Assembly (NCBI RefSeq): GCF_045679555.1
Contig: NC_092091.1
Span: forward strand, 89,472,548 to 89,536,547
DNA length: 64,000 bases
Source of the DNA: Salvelinus alpinus
Lineage: Eukaryota > Chordata > Actinopteri > Salmoniformes > Salmonidae
Direction of reading: 5' to 3'
Positions 24,310 to 35,801 of this stretch are shown piece by piece. The position numbers and the translations under genes were made by a program. The notes under the pieces are model-generated. The model was not told the origin of the DNA, did no database searches, and saw nothing but the letters and a program-made list of their open reading frames with translations. The first letter of the stretch is position 1; each line of letters opens with the position of its first letter.

Positions 24310-24326
24310 TTTTGTGCAACAGGCCC

Positions 24327-25029
24327 GTTATCAATTAGTCCTTATTACTTCATTTCATCACACAGTCTACTAGTCCTGCATTTAAATACATTCAAGCATT
24401 CTCTTGAATAATTAGCCTACAGTATACAATGGCCTAAATAATAATAATAAAGGCTTTATAAAAAAAAAATATTGGTACAAATCAACTCTCTGGGACACCT
24501 ATAATTTATTTTGTGTTGTTTACATTGTACCAAGCAATCGGGAACAAAATATATATATACTAGCCTACAGCGCTTGTTTGTCACATCGACACAGCGCTGT
24601 CTCCTTCCTCTTCCTATGAGCTCAAGTCACGTCTTCCATACGTCTGACGTCATCTGCCTTTGTCTCCTCAGCGACCAGTCGGATAAACATTCCCCCATTT
24701 TTTTCAAGTTGAATTGTTTTTACTTGCGATCTCTGAATACTGACAAATATATTAGGCTACAGTTGTTCAGAGTTTACCAATGAATGTGATTATAATAGTC
24801 TATTGGGGACGAGTGAAAGAGACACCTGGCGCCATTCAAACAGGCCCTCGTCTTTTCTACACTGCCTTCAAGTTTGAGCCTAATCAATTGTCAACCCCTG
24901 AGAAGGACAACTTTAACCAAACTTATCTTGTAAATATATTTTTGTTGTCTTTTTTGCTAGACACGGAAAAGCAAACACATTTATCCACTTGTAAATAAAT
25001 GTAATACAGCACACCCCTAGTAGCTACTA
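24327..25029. other. Unique AT-rich spacer before the U1 array
   Basis: No gene or RNA recognised. It contains a tacgtctgacgtcatctg stretch (CRE-like tgacgtca at 24646-24653), of unknown relevance. The U1-unit homology starts around 25010. Confidence 0.5.
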
Positions 25030-25075
25030 CTGTGTCTTGTTGTTGATGAAATAGTAGTCTACTGTTTCTCCTCCA

Positions 25076-25231
25076 TGTCTGGGGGTCGTTGCCACCCTGT
25101 GGTCGATGGTGGAATCACATGTTACGGAGAGCAGGAAACAAGCGTGATGAAACTATTCCTACAATGTCTGGAACGCTACAAAACACCAGAAATAGTTGGT
25201 GTCATTCGGTGGGCTGTGTGTGTACGAACGT
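25076..25231 (+). other. Conserved 51-residue ORF upstream of U1 copy 1
   Basis: ATG-started frame (MSGGRCHPVVDGGITCYGEQ ... EIVGVIRWAVCVRT, then TGA). The same frame exists in the other units in various states: intact near 36401, intact but extended near 48055, start changed to ATA near 31198 and 33892, and an early stop near 28551. It lies about 300-450 bp upstream of each U1 gene. No family recognised. It could be a remnant exon carried in the amplified unit or simple U1 flank. Confidence 0.3.
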
Positions 25232-25313
25232 GATTTCAGCATTTTGGTACATCGTCTACTTGTGTGTAATCAGACGGACATTTATACAAACAATGCAATG
25301 TATAGAATTTCTA

Positions 25314-25333
25314 CCGTGTTGCATGATGGGAAA
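25314..25333 (-). promoter_or_regulatory. SPH/ZNF143-like distal element, U1 copy 1
   Basis: The complement reads TTTCCCATCATGCAACACGG, close to the SPH (Staf/ZNF143) consensus. It lies at -210 to -191 from the U1 start, the usual place of the vertebrate snRNA distal sequence element. An octamer-like aatgcaat lies at 25292-25299, just upstream. Confidence 0.75.
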
Positions 25334-25460
25334 ACAGTCGGACCGTGATATAATATAGTAAAACAAAGTGCATCGCTTTTCCACCGCTTTGTCCTCAACT
25401 GTATTCATAAATGTCATTAAACCCTGGTCAATATGATGTGATATTATCAGTAGTAGAAGT

Positions 25461-25480
25461 GGTAACCGTGAGTCAAACAC
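25461..25480 (+). promoter_or_regulatory. Proximal sequence element, U1 copy 1
   Basis: GGTAACCGTGAGTCAAACAC at -63 to -44 resembles the vertebrate PSE bound by SNAPc, and no TATA box follows, as expected for a Pol II snRNA gene. It is conserved in all six copies. Confidence 0.75.
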
Positions 25481-25523
25481 CTTTGTCCTGGAATGAGTCG
25501 CCCTCTACCAACGTGTACAACTC

Positions 25524-25687
25524 ATACTTACCTGGCAAGGGAGACACCGTGATCAAGAAGGCGGTTCACCCAGGGCGAGGCTCAGCCATTGCACTCCGGC
25601 TGTGCTGACCCCTGCGAATTTCTCAAATGTGGAAATCTCGATTGCATAATTTATGGTAGTGGGGGACTGCGTTCGCGCTCTCCCCTG
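25524..25687 (+). ncRNA. rnu1: U1 spliceosomal snRNA, copy 1
   Basis: 164 nt, the standard U1 length. The 5' end ATACTTACCTG pairs with 5' splice sites. Stem-loop I loop GATCAAGAAG is the U1-70K site, and stem-loop II loop ATTGCACTCC is the U1A site. The Sm site AATTTATGG lies before the terminal stem-loop (GGGGGACTGCGTTCGCGCTC), and the gene ends TCCCCTG. A gttaaaaataa about 12 nt downstream may be the 3' box that directs Integrator processing. It has SPH and PSE elements upstream. The sequence looks functional. Confidence 0.96.
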
Positions 25688-26072
25688 ATCTTCATGTTAA
25701 AAATAATCAATGAACACATTTATGCTGTTATGTTCTGACATTTAAACTACGAGTTCTCATGAGTATCGTGATGACATTTATTAACATTTCCATTTGCTTA
25801 CTTATCAGATGAATGCTTTTAGAATATAGGATCTATTTAAAAGCCAACTAAAGCCTCAGAGATACTTTTTGTCTTCTGAAAACCCCAATGTGTGTGATCT
25901 GTTATTGTAGTACTGGTGATTATGCCTGTCGTGTCCTGATTATGTCAAGGAAAAGGCCTACTTGTGAATGGATCATTTTGCGCCCTCAGACGTCATCTGG
26001 ATTGAGGTCTTTTATTTACTAGATAATTAAGTCATTTATAGGACAGTTTGTCATTTAAAACCACAATAAACA

Positions 26073-26205
26073 GGCTGCATCACATCCGGCCGTGATTGGT
26101 AATCCCATAGGGTGGCGCACAATTGGCCCAGCGTCGTCCGGGGTAGGCGGTCATTGTAAATAAGAATTTCTTCTTAACTGATTTGCCTAGTTAAATATAT
26201 ACAGG
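26073..26205 (+). mobile_element. Old SINE in U1 unit 1
   Basis: tRNA-SINE body and tail: ggtggcgcacaattggccca, then gcgtcgtccggggtagg, then cattgtaaataagaatttc, then ttgcctagttaaat. Orthologous shortened copies lie in the other units (29491-29601, 32189-32299, 34881-34991, 37391-37501), so it was present before the array expanded. Confidence 0.8.
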
Positions 26206-26408
26206 TAAATAACAAAAAATAAAACAACAACAATAGATTACTGCTCATTGTAACATAATGATCGAAATTAGGAGGGAGAAATTTGTTTGAATGACTTGGA
26301 TAATCACATTAGCTTTGAACGTGTCCCTGAAGTTGAAATGTCCAGAATACAGATTTAGAACGTTAACTTGGTCTGCTTTGATTTCATATCGTCTGAAATG
26401 GAACCGGT

Positions 26409-26636
26409 CTATATCACCGAGGCTCATCAACTTTGTATATTGTATCCAACTCTCATTTCGTTTTCAAACTTATTTTTGTGTCATTGTAAGTGTGGTTGTA
26501 TTGTGTTTTAAATTGTCAAATAAATCGTTCTACCTAAGTGATCCTTAAGGTGGGGCGATGGCGTCATCAGCCACTTCACAGTCGAGAAATGAGAGTTGTA
26601 TTGACTATACAAAGTTAATGAGCCTCGGTGATATAG
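26409..26636. repeat. Large inverted repeat in U1 unit 1
   Basis: A ~52-bp arm (26409-26460, starting ctatatcaccgaggctcatc) is matched by its near-perfect complement at 26583-26636 (ending gagcctcggtgatatag), with a ~122-bp loop. The transcript of either strand could form a long hairpin. Present in all five full units. Confidence 0.85.
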
Positions 26637-26794
26637 ATGGATTTATTCATATTCTCAGCAGTCAGGTACCTATCCAGTTCACACCCAAGACAGCTGACAG
26701 AGGGTTTTGGTGTAACCACTGAGTTATCCAGGGGAGCCTGCAACATTTACTCTGGATCCAAATAAGATGGATTCTGTTGTTCCGAGATGCAGAT

Positions 26795-27900
26795 CCATTC
26801 CACAGATATTTCCCTGGTCAACCATTACCATGACAACAGACATTTCCCTGGTCAACCATTACCATGACAACAGACATTTCCCTGGTCAACCATTCCACAG
26901 ACATTTCCCTGGTCAACCATTACCATGACAACAGACATTTCCCTGGTCAACCATTACAATACCATAGACATTTCCCTGGTCAACCATTACAATACCATAG
27001 ACATTTCCCTGGTCAACCATTACCATTCCACAGACATTTCCCTGATCAACCATTACCACAGACATTTCCCTGGTCAACCATTACCATGCCGCAGACATTT
27101 CCCTGGTCAACCATTACCATACCACAGACATTTCCCTGGTCAACCATTACAATTCCACAGACATTTCCCTGGTCAACCATTACAATACCATAGACATTTC
27201 CATGGTCAACCATTACCATACCACAGACATTTCCCTGGTCAACCATTACAATTCCACAGACATTTCCCTGGTCAACCATTACAATACCATAGACATTTCC
27301 CTGGTCAACCATTACCATACCACAGACATTTCCCTGGTCAACCATTACAATACCATAGACATTTCCCTGGTCAACCATTACCATACCACAGACATTTCCC
27401 TGGTCAACCATTACAATTCCACAGACATTTCCCTGGTCAACCATTACAATACCATAGACATTTCCATGGTCAACCATTACCATTCCACAGACATTTCCCT
27501 GGTCAACCATTACAATTCCACAGACATTTCCCTGGTCAACCATTACAATACCACAGACATTTCCCTGGTCAACCATTACCATACCACAGACATTTCCCTG
27601 GTCAACCATTACAATTCCACAGACATTTCCCTGGTCAACCATTACAATACCATAGACATTTCCATGGTCAACCATTACCATTCCACAGACATTTCCCTGG
27701 TCAACCATTACCATTCCACAGACATTTCCCTGGTCATCCATTACCATACCACAGACATTTCCCTGGTCAACCATTACCATTCCACAGACATTTCCCTTGT
27801 CAACCATTACCATTCCACAGACATTTCCCTTGTCAACCATTACCATGACAACAGATATTTCCCTGGTCAACCATGACCATTCCACAGACATTTCCCTGCA
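26795..27900. repeat. 33-bp minisatellite of U1 unit 1
   Basis: Unit cagacatttccctggtcaac then cattaccatacca, about 34 copies, with acc/aca, ttcc/tacc and tgacaa variants. Unit length 33 keeps frames open on both strands (GNVCGMVMVDQ on the minus strand), which I read as repeat translation. The same repeat is found shorter in every following U1 unit. Confidence 0.95.
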
Positions 27901-28733
27901 TGCATTAATACTTGTAACACTTACTGTTAAGAAAAACGTTTCTCCCCCGTCCTATAACCACAGATAGAACAATGTGCTCATTATTAACGTCTCTGTTACT
28001 GTAGCTACTAGAGGTGTGTCGAGTAGTCAGACAAAACGAGGATCGTAACTGATATGGGCAATTTTCTGGATACGATTATGATCTAAGTCTTTTTTGTAAT
28101 TATTCGTGATCGGAAAAAAACTTTTTTTTCGGGTGCCAGCAAGAATCTTGCTCATACCAGTCAGTCACAGAGTTTCTAAACCATACTGTCCTGTCTTTGA
28201 GTTAGGCATAAATAATAAATCACCTGGCTAGTTTCCGTGTCTGTAAAGAGGTAGGTTGATCCTGCTGCTCTGATTGGATAGAGTGAAGCTGTAGTTCTTC
28301 CTCCGCTGGCTTCATCATTTCATCCTCTCTCTTTTCCTGGCATGTTTCTGGTCTGATCATAGGATTATCATTTAGATTTCTGCTGCCTGCTACTATGATA
28401 AATTACAAATACGAGTATGTCCATGTCAGCACACCCCTAGTAGCTACTAATGTGTCTTGTTGTTGATGAAGTAGTAGGCGACTGATTCTCCTCCATGTCT
28501 GGGGTCGTACGCCACCCTGTGGTCGATGGTGGAATCATATTTTAATGAGAGCAGAAAACAAGCGTGATGAAACTATTCCTACAATGTCTGGAACGCTACA
28601 AAACACCAGAAATAGTTAGTGTCATTCGGTTGGCTGTGTGTGCACGAACGTGATTTCAGCATTTTGCTACATCGTCTACTTGTGTGTAATCAGACGGACA
28701 TTAATACAAACAATGCAATGTATAGATTTTCTA
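27901..28733. other. U1 unit flank, units 1-2
   Basis: Conserved non-coding part of the array unit between the minisatellite and the next U1 promoter (contains gtaattattcgtgatcgg and gggtgccagcaagaat, the target sites hit by later insertions in unit 5). The upstream ORF is broken here by a TAA near 28551. Confidence 0.6.
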
Positions 28734-28753
28734 CCGTGTTGCATGATGGGAAT
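28734..28753 (-). promoter_or_regulatory. SPH/ZNF143-like element, U1 copy 2
   Basis: Same SPH-like motif at -210 (one change, gggaat for gggaaa). Confidence 0.75.
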
Positions 28754-28880
28754 ACGGTCGGACCGTGATATAATATAGTAAAACAAAGTGCATCGCTTTT
28801 CCACCGCTTTGTCCGCAACTGTATTCATAAATGTCATTAAACCTTGTTCGATATGATGTGGTATTATCAGAAGTAGAAGT

Positions 28881-28900
28881 GGTAACCGTGAGTCAAACAT
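28881..28900 (+). promoter_or_regulatory. PSE, U1 copy 2
   Basis: GGTAACCGTGAGTCAAACAT at -63; last base differs from copy 1. Confidence 0.75.
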
Positions 28901-28943
28901 CTTTGCCCTGGAATCACTCGCCCTCTACCAACGTGTACAACTC

Positions 28944-29107
28944 ATACTTACCTGGCAAGGGAGACACCGTGATCAAGAAGGCGGTTCACCCAGGGCGAGG
29001 CTCAGCCATTGCACTCCGGCTGTGCTGACCCCTGCGAATTTCTCAAATGTGGAAATCTCGATTGCATAATTTATGGTAGTGGGGGACTGCGTTCGCGCTC
29101 TCCCCTG
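28944..29107 (+). ncRNA. rnu1: U1 spliceosomal snRNA, copy 2
   Basis: 164 nt, reads identical to copy 1 with all protein-binding loops and the Sm site intact. 3420 bp from copy 1. Confidence 0.96.
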
Positions 29108-29735
29108 ATCTTCATGTTAAAAATAAAATATCAACAGATTGAAACTGTTGTGAGTTTTTAACTCTTGAGTTCTAATGACTTTCCTATTGAGAAGGAGATT
29201 TGTCAACATTTCCATTTTCGTATCAGATGAATGGCTATATAGAATGTAGGCTCTATTTAAAAGGCAACCAAGGCCTCAGAGATACATTTTGTCTTCTGAA
29301 AACCACAATGTGTGTGATCTGTTATTGTACCACTGGTGATTATGCCTGTCATGTCCTGATTATGTCAAGGAAAAGGCCTACTTGTGGATCATTTTGCGCC
29401 CTCAGACGTAATCTTGATTGATGTCTTTTATTTGCTAAATAATTAAATCATTTATAGGACAGTTTGTAATTCAAGGCCACAATAAACAGGCTGCATCACA
29501 TCCGGTGTCCCATAGGGCGGCGCACAATTGGCCCAGCGTCGTCCGGGTTTGGCCGGGGTAGGCCAAATGTAAATGAGAATTTCTTCTTAACTGATTTGCA
29601 ATATTTATTGACAACAATAGATTACTGCTCATTGTAACATAATGAACCTGTTCCTAAAGTTGAAATGTCCAGAATACAGATTTAGAACTTTAACTAGGTC
29701 TGCTTTGATTTCATATCGTCTGAAATGGAACCGGT

Positions 29736-29963
29736 CTATATCACCGAGGCTCATCAACTTTGTATATTGTATCCAACACTCATTTCGTTATCAAACTTAT
29801 TTTTGTGTCATTGTAAGTGTGGTTGTATTGTGTTTTGAATTGTCAAATAAATCGTTCTACCTAAGTGATCCTTAAGGTGGGGCGATGGCGTCATCAGCCA
29901 CTTCACAGTCGAGAAATGAGAGTTGTATTGACTATACAAAGTTAATGAGCCTCGGTGATATAG
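29736..29963. repeat. Large inverted repeat in U1 unit 2
   Basis: Same 52-54-bp arms and ~120-bp loop as in unit 1. Confidence 0.85.
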
Positions 29964-30120
29964 ATGTATTTATTCATATTCTCAGCAGTCAGGTACCTAT
30001 CCAGTTCACACCCAAGACAGCTGACAGAGGGTTTTGGTGTAACCACTGAGTTATCCAGGGGAGCCTGCAACATTTACTCTGGATCCAAATAAGATGGATT
30101 CTGTTGTTCCAAGATGCAAA

Positions 30121-30597
30121 TCCATTCCACAGACATTTCCCTGGTCAACCATTACCATGACAACAGACATTTCCCTGGTCAAACATTACAATGCCACAGA
30201 CATTTCCCTGGTCAACCATTCCACAGACATTTTCCTGGTCAGCCATTACCATGACAACAGACATTTCCCTGGTCAACCATTACAATACCATAGACATTTC
30301 CCTGGTCAACCATTACAATTCCACAGCTATTTCCCTGGTCAACCATTACCATTCCACAGACATTTCCCTGGTCAACCATTACCACAGACATTTCCCTGGT
30401 CAACCATTACCACGCCACAGACATTTCCCTGGTCAACCATTACCACAGACATTTCCCTGGTCAACCATTACAATGACCACAGACATTTCCCTGGTCAACC
30501 ATTACAATTCCACAGACATTTCCCTGGTCAACCATTACCATTCCACAGACATCTCCCTGTCAACCATTACCATGCCACAGACATTTCCCTGCATGCA
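30121..30597. repeat. 33-bp minisatellite of U1 unit 2
   Basis: About 15 units, including shortened ones. It almost matches the array in unit 3, apart from a few units near the right end. Confidence 0.93.
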
Positions 30598-31438
30598 TCA
30601 ATACTTGTAACACTTACTGTTAAGAAAAACGTTTCTCCCACGTCCTATTACCACAGATAGAACAATGTGTTCATTACTAACGTCTCTGTTACTGTAGCTA
30701 CTAGAGGTGTGTGGAATAGTCAGACAAAACGAGGATCGTAACTGATATGGGCAATTTGCTGGATACGATTATGATCTAAGTCTTTTTTGTAATTATTCGT
30801 GATCGGAAAAAAACTTTTTTTCGGGTGCCAGCAAGAATCTTTCTCATACCAGTCAGTCACAGAGTTTCTAAACCATACTGTCCTGTCTTTGAGTCAGTCA
30901 TAAATAATAAATCACCTGGCTAGTTTTCCTGTCTGTAAAGAGAAGGGCGGGCTGTAGGTTGATCCTGCTGCTCTGATTGGATAGAGTGAAGCTGGATTTC
31001 TTCCTCCGCTGGCTTCATCATTTCATCCTCTCTCTTTTCCTGGCATGGTCCTGGTCTGATCATAGGATCATCATTTAGAGTCCTGCTGCCTGCTACTGTG
31101 ATAAATTACAAATACGAGTATGTCCATGTCAGCACACCGCTAGTAGCTACTAATGTGTCTTGTTGTTGATGAAGTAGTAGGCGACAGTTTCTCCTCCATA
31201 TCTGGGGTTCGTTGCTTCCCTGTGGTCGATGGTGGAATCATATTTTACCGAGAGCAGAAAACAAGCGTGATGAAACTATTCCTACAATGTCTGGAACGCT
31301 ACAAAACACCAGAAATAGTTGGTGTCATTCGGTTGGCTGTGTGTGCACGAACGTGATTTCAGCATTTTGGTACATCGCCTACTTGTGTGTAATCAGACGG
31401 ACATTTAGACAACAAAATCAATTTATATAGAATTTCTA
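30598..31438. other. U1 unit flank, units 2-3
   Basis: Conserved non-coding flank. The 67-residue frame at 31153-31356 covers the upstream ORF but lacks its ATG (now ATA). Confidence 0.6.
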
Positions 31439-31458
31439 CCGTGTTGCATGATGGGAGA
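31439..31458 (-). promoter_or_regulatory. SPH/ZNF143-like element, U1 copy 3
   Basis: SPH-like motif at -210 (gggaga variant). The octamer-like aatgcaat seen in copy 1 is replaced here by aatcaatt. Confidence 0.7.
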
Positions 31459-31585
31459 ACAGTCGGACAGTGATATAATATAGTAAAACAAAGTGCATCT
31501 CTTTTCCACCGCTTTGTCCGCAACCGTATTCATAAATGTCATTAAACCTTGTTCGATATGATGTGATATTATCAGTAGTAGAAGT

Positions 31586-31605
31586 GGTAACCGGGAGTCA
31601 AACAC
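31586..31605 (+). promoter_or_regulatory. PSE, U1 copy 3 (variant)
   Basis: GGTAACCGGGAGTCAAACAC: the core T of ccgtgag is G here and in copy 4 only. Confidence 0.7.
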
Positions 31606-31648
31606 TTTTGTCCTGGAATCAGACCCTCTCTACCAACGTGTACAACTC

Positions 31649-31812
31649 ATACTTACCTGGCAAGGGAGACACCGTGATCAAGAAGGCGGTTCACCCAGGT
31701 CGAGGCTCAGCCATTGCACTCCGGCTGTGCTGACCCCTGCGAATTTCTCAAATGTGGAAATCTCGATTGCATAATTTATGGTAGTGGGGGACTGCGTTCG
31801 CGCTCTCCCCTG
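31649..31812 (+). ncRNA. rnu1: U1 snRNA, copy 3 (nt 52 G to T variant)
   Basis: 164 nt and as copy 1 except one base: cccaggtcgagg instead of cccagggcgagg, i.e. nucleotide 52. This G belongs to the GGG expected to close stem-loop II against the CCCC at 86-89, so one pair should be lost. Binding loops, 5' end and Sm site are unchanged. Function is uncertain because the PSE also carries a private change. Confidence 0.93.
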
Positions 31813-32432
31813 ATCTTCATGTTAAAAATAATGTTTGAGCTGTTTTAAATTATTATGTCATGTGAGGTCTGATGATTTTCCTATTGAGAAGGAGATTTGT
31901 CAACATTTCCATTTTCGTATCAGATGAATGGCTATATAGAATGTAGGCTCTATTTAAAAGCCAACCAAGGCCTCAGAGATACATTTTGTCTTCTGAAAAC
32001 CACAATGTGTGTGATCTGTTATTGTACCACTGGTGATTATGCCTGTCATGTCCTGATTATGTCAAGGAAAAGGCCTCCTTGTGGATCATTTTGCGCCCTC
32101 AGACGTCATCTGGATTGAGGTCTTTTATTTGCTAGATAATTCAATCATTTATAGGACAGTTTGTAATTCAAGGCCACAATAAACAGGCTGCATCACATCC
32201 GGTGTCCCATAGCGCGGCGCACAATTGGCCCAGCGTCGTCCGGGTTTGGCCGGGGTAGGCCAAATGTAAATGAGAATTTCTTCTTAACTGATTTGCAATA
32301 TTTATTGACAACAATAGATTACTGCTCATTGTAACATAATGAACCTGTTCCTAAAGTTGAAATGTCCAGAATACAGATTTAGAACTTTAACTAGGTCTGC
32401 TTTGATTTCATATCGTCTGAAATGGAACCGGT

Positions 32433-32660
32433 CTATATCACCGAGGCTCATCAACTTTGTATATTGTATCCAACACTCATTTCGTTATCAAACTTATTTT
32501 TGTGTCATTGTAAGTGTGGTTGTATTGTGTTTTGAATTGTCAAATAAATCGTTCTACCTAAGTGATCCTTAAGGTGGGGCGATGGCGTCATCAGCCACTT
32601 CACAGTCGAGAAATGAGAGTTGTATTGACTATACAAAGTTAATGAGCCTCGGTGATATAG
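32433..32660. repeat. Large inverted repeat in U1 unit 3
   Basis: Same arms as unit 1. Confidence 0.85.
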
Positions 32661-32818
32661 ATGTATTTATTCATATTCTCAGCAGTCAGGTACCTATCCA
32701 GTTCACACCCAAGACAGCTGACAGAGGTTTTTGGTGTAACCACTGAGTTATCCAGGGGAGCCTGCACATTTACTCTGGATCCAAATAAGATGGATTCTGT
32801 TGTTCCAAGATGCAAATC

Positions 32819-33291
32819 CATTCCACAGACATTTCCCTGGTCAACCATTACCATGACAACAGACATTTCCCTGGTCAAACATTACAATGCCACAGACATT
32901 TCCCTGGTCAACCATTCCACAGACATTTTCCTGGTCAGCCATTACCATGACAACAGACATTTCCCTGGTCAACCATTACAATACCATAGACATTTCCCTG
33001 GTCAACCATTACAATTCCACAGCTATTTCCCTGGTCAACCATTACCATTCCACAGACATTTCCCTGGTCAACCATTACCACAGACATTTCCCTGGTCAAC
33101 CATTACCACGCCACAGACATTTCCCTGGTCAACCATTACCACAGACATTTCCCTGGTCAACCATTACAGTTCCACAGACATTTCCCTGGTCAACATTACA
33201 ATTCCACAGACATTTCCCTGGTCAACCATTACCATTCCACAGACATCTCCCTGTCAACCATTACCATGCCACAGACATTTCCCTGCATGCA
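32819..33291. repeat. 33-bp minisatellite of U1 unit 3
   Basis: About 15 units, almost a copy of the unit 2 array. Confidence 0.93.
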
Positions 33292-34130
33292 TCAATACTT
33301 GTAACACTTACTGTTAAGAAAAACGTTTCTCCCACGTCCTATTACCACAGATAGAACAATGTGTTCATTACTAACGTCTCTGTTACTGTAGCTACTAGAG
33401 GTGTGTGGAATAGTCAGACAAAACGAGGATCGTAACTGATATGGGCAATTTGCTGGATACGATTATGATCTAAGTCTTTTTTGTAATTATTCGTGATCGG
33501 AAAAAAACTTTTTTTCGGGTGCCAGCAAGAATCTTTCTCATACCAGTCAGTCACAGAGTTTCTAAACCATACTGTCCTGTCTTTGAGTCAGTCATAAATA
33601 ATAAATCACCTGGCTAGTTTTCCTGTCTGTAAAGAGAAGGGCGGGCTGTAGGTTGATCCTGCTGCTCTGATTGGATAGAGTGAAGCTGGATTTCTTCCTC
33701 CGCTGGCTTCATCATTTCATCCTCTCTCTTTTCCTGGCATGGTCCTGGTCTGATCATAGGATCATCATTTAGAGTCCTGCTGCCTGCTACTGTGATAAAT
33801 TACAAATACGAGTATGTCCATGTCAGCACACCGCTAGTAGCTACTAATGTGTCTTGTTGTTGATGAAGTAGTAGGCGACAGTTTCTCCTCCATATCTGGG
33901 GTTCGTTGCTTCCCTGTGGTCGATGGTGGAATCATATTTTACCGAGAGCAGAAAACAAGCGTGATGAAACTATTCCTACAATGTCTGGAACGCTACAAAA
34001 CACCAGAAATAGTTGGTGTCATTCGGTTGGCTGTGTGTGCACGAACGTGATTTCAGCATTTTGGTACGTCGCCTACTTGTGTGTAATCAGACGGACATTT
34101 ATACAAACAATGCAATGTATAGAATTTCTA
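33292..34130. other. U1 unit flank, units 3-4
   Basis: Near-identical to 30598-31438 (same ATA-mutated upstream ORF), consistent with a recent unit duplication. Confidence 0.6.
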
Positions 34131-34150
34131 CCGTGTTGCATGATGGGAAA
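34131..34150 (-). promoter_or_regulatory. SPH/ZNF143-like element, U1 copy 4
   Basis: SPH-like motif identical to copy 1, at -210, with the octamer-like aatgcaat upstream. Confidence 0.75.
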
Positions 34151-34277
34151 ACAGTCGGACAGTGATATAATATAGTAAAACAAAGTGCATCTCTTTTCCA
34201 CCGCTTTGTCCGCAACCGTATTCATAAATGTCATTAAACCTTGTTCGATATGATGTGATATTATCAGTAGTAGAAGT

Positions 34278-34297
34278 GGTAACCGGGAGTCAAACAC
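34278..34297 (+). promoter_or_regulatory. PSE, U1 copy 4 (variant)
   Basis: Same ccgggag variant as copy 3. Confidence 0.7.
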
Positions 34298-34340
34298 TTT
34301 TGTCCTGGAATCAGACCCTCTCTACCAACGTGTACAACTC

Positions 34341-34504
34341 ATACTTACCTGGCAAGGGAGACACCGTGATCAAGAAGGCGGTTCACCCAGGTCGAGGCTC
34401 AGCCATTGCACTCCGGCTGTGCTGACCCCTGCGAATTTCTCAAATGTGGAAATCTCGATTGCATAATTTATGGTAGTGGGGGACTGCGTTCGCGCTCTCC
34501 CCTG
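34341..34504 (+). ncRNA. rnu1: U1 snRNA, copy 4 (nt 52 G to T variant)
   Basis: Reads identical to copy 3, including the stem-loop II change. 2692 bp downstream of it. Confidence 0.93.
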
Positions 34505-35124
34505 ATCTTCATGTTAAAAATAATGTTTGAGCTGTTTTAAATTATTATGTCATGTGAGGTCTGATGATTTTCCTATTGAGAAGGAGATTTGTCAACATTT
34601 CCATTTTCGTATCAGATGAATGGCTATATAGAATGTAGGCTCTATTTAAAAGCCAACCAAGGCCTCAGAGATACATTTTGTCTTCTGAAAACCACAATGT
34701 GTGTGATCTGTTATTGTACCACTGGTGATTATGCCTGTCATGTCCTGATTATGTCAAGGAAAAGGCCTCCTTGTGGATCATTTTGCGCCCTCAGACGTCA
34801 TCTGGATTGAGGTCTTTTATTTGCTAGATAATTCAATCATTTATAGGACAGTTTGTAATTCAAGGCCACAATAAACAGGCTGCATCACATCCGGTGTCCC
34901 ATAGCGCGGCGCACAATTGGCCCAGCGTCGTCCGGGTTTGGCCGGGGTAGGCCAAATGTAAATGAGAATTTCTTCTTAACTGATTTGCAATATTTATTGA
35001 CAACAATAGATTACTGCTCATTGTAACATAATGAACCTGTTCCTAAAGTTGAAATGTCCAGAATACAGATTTAGAACTTTAACTAGGTCTGCTTTGATTT
35101 CATATCGTCTGAAATGGAACCGGT

Positions 35125-35353
35125 CTATATCACTGAGGCTCATCAACTTTGTATATTGTATCCAACTCTCATTTCGTTTTCAAACTTATTTTTGTGTCAT
35201 TTTAAGTGTGGTTGTATTTGTGTTTTAAATGGTCAAAGAAAACGTTCTACCTAAGTGATCCTTAAGTTGGGGCGATGGCGTCATCGGCCACTTCACAGTC
35301 GAGAAATGAGAGTTGTATTGACTATACAAAGTTAATGAGCCTCGGTGATATAG
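35125..35353. repeat. Large inverted repeat in U1 unit 4
   Basis: Same arms; one arm has cactgagg for caccgagg. Confidence 0.83.
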
Positions 35354-35512
35354 GTGGATTTATTCATATTCTCAGCAGTCAGGTACCTATCCAGTTCACA
35401 CCCAAGACAGCTGACAGAGGTTTTTGGTTTAACCACTGAGTTATCCAGGGGAGCCTGCAACATTTACTCTGGATCCAAATAAGATGGATTCTGTTGTTCC
35501 AAGATGCAGATC

Positions 35513-35801
35513 CATGACAACAGATATTTCCCTGGTCAACCATTACCATTCCACAGACATTTCCCTGGTCAAACATTACAATGGCACAGACATTTCCCTG
35601 GTCAACCATTCCACAGACATTTTCCTGGTCAGCCATTACCATGACAACAGACATTTCCCTGGTCAACCATTACCATTCCACAGACATTTCCCTGGTCAAA
35701 CATTACAATGGCACAGACATTTCCCTGGTCAACCATTACCATGCCACAGACATTTCCCTGGTCAACCATTACCATTCCACAGACATTTCCCTGCATGCAT
35801 C
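35513..35801. repeat. 33-bp minisatellite of U1 unit 4
   Basis: About 9 units, the shortest undisturbed version. Confidence 0.92.

Larger units (their letters stand above)
19865..24326 (+). mobile_element. PIF/Harbinger DNA transposon, apparently complete
   Basis: Terminal inverted repeats gggcctgttgcacaaaa (19865-19881) and its exact complement ttttgtgcaacaggccc (24310-24326) bracket 4.46 kb holding both genes expected of a Harbinger element: a Myb/SANT-like DNA-binding protein and a HARBI1-type nuclease. Subterminal sequences on both sides carry related aagccagg and ggat motifs. Both genes read open through consistent GT-AG introns, so the copy is probably young or under constraint. A clean 3-bp target duplication (TWA expected) is not visible; TGA at 19858-19860 and TTA at 24328-24330 are only similar. 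Confidence 0.85.

Noticed and set aside
19858-24330. Target duplication for the Harbinger element
   Set aside because: TGA and TTA next to the ends are only similar; no identical 3-bp duplication can be shown.
29642-29875. Frame MNLFLKLKCPEYRFRTL... conserved among U1 units
   Set aside because: It overlaps the inverted repeat and varies in start and end among units; conservation is explained by recent unit duplication.
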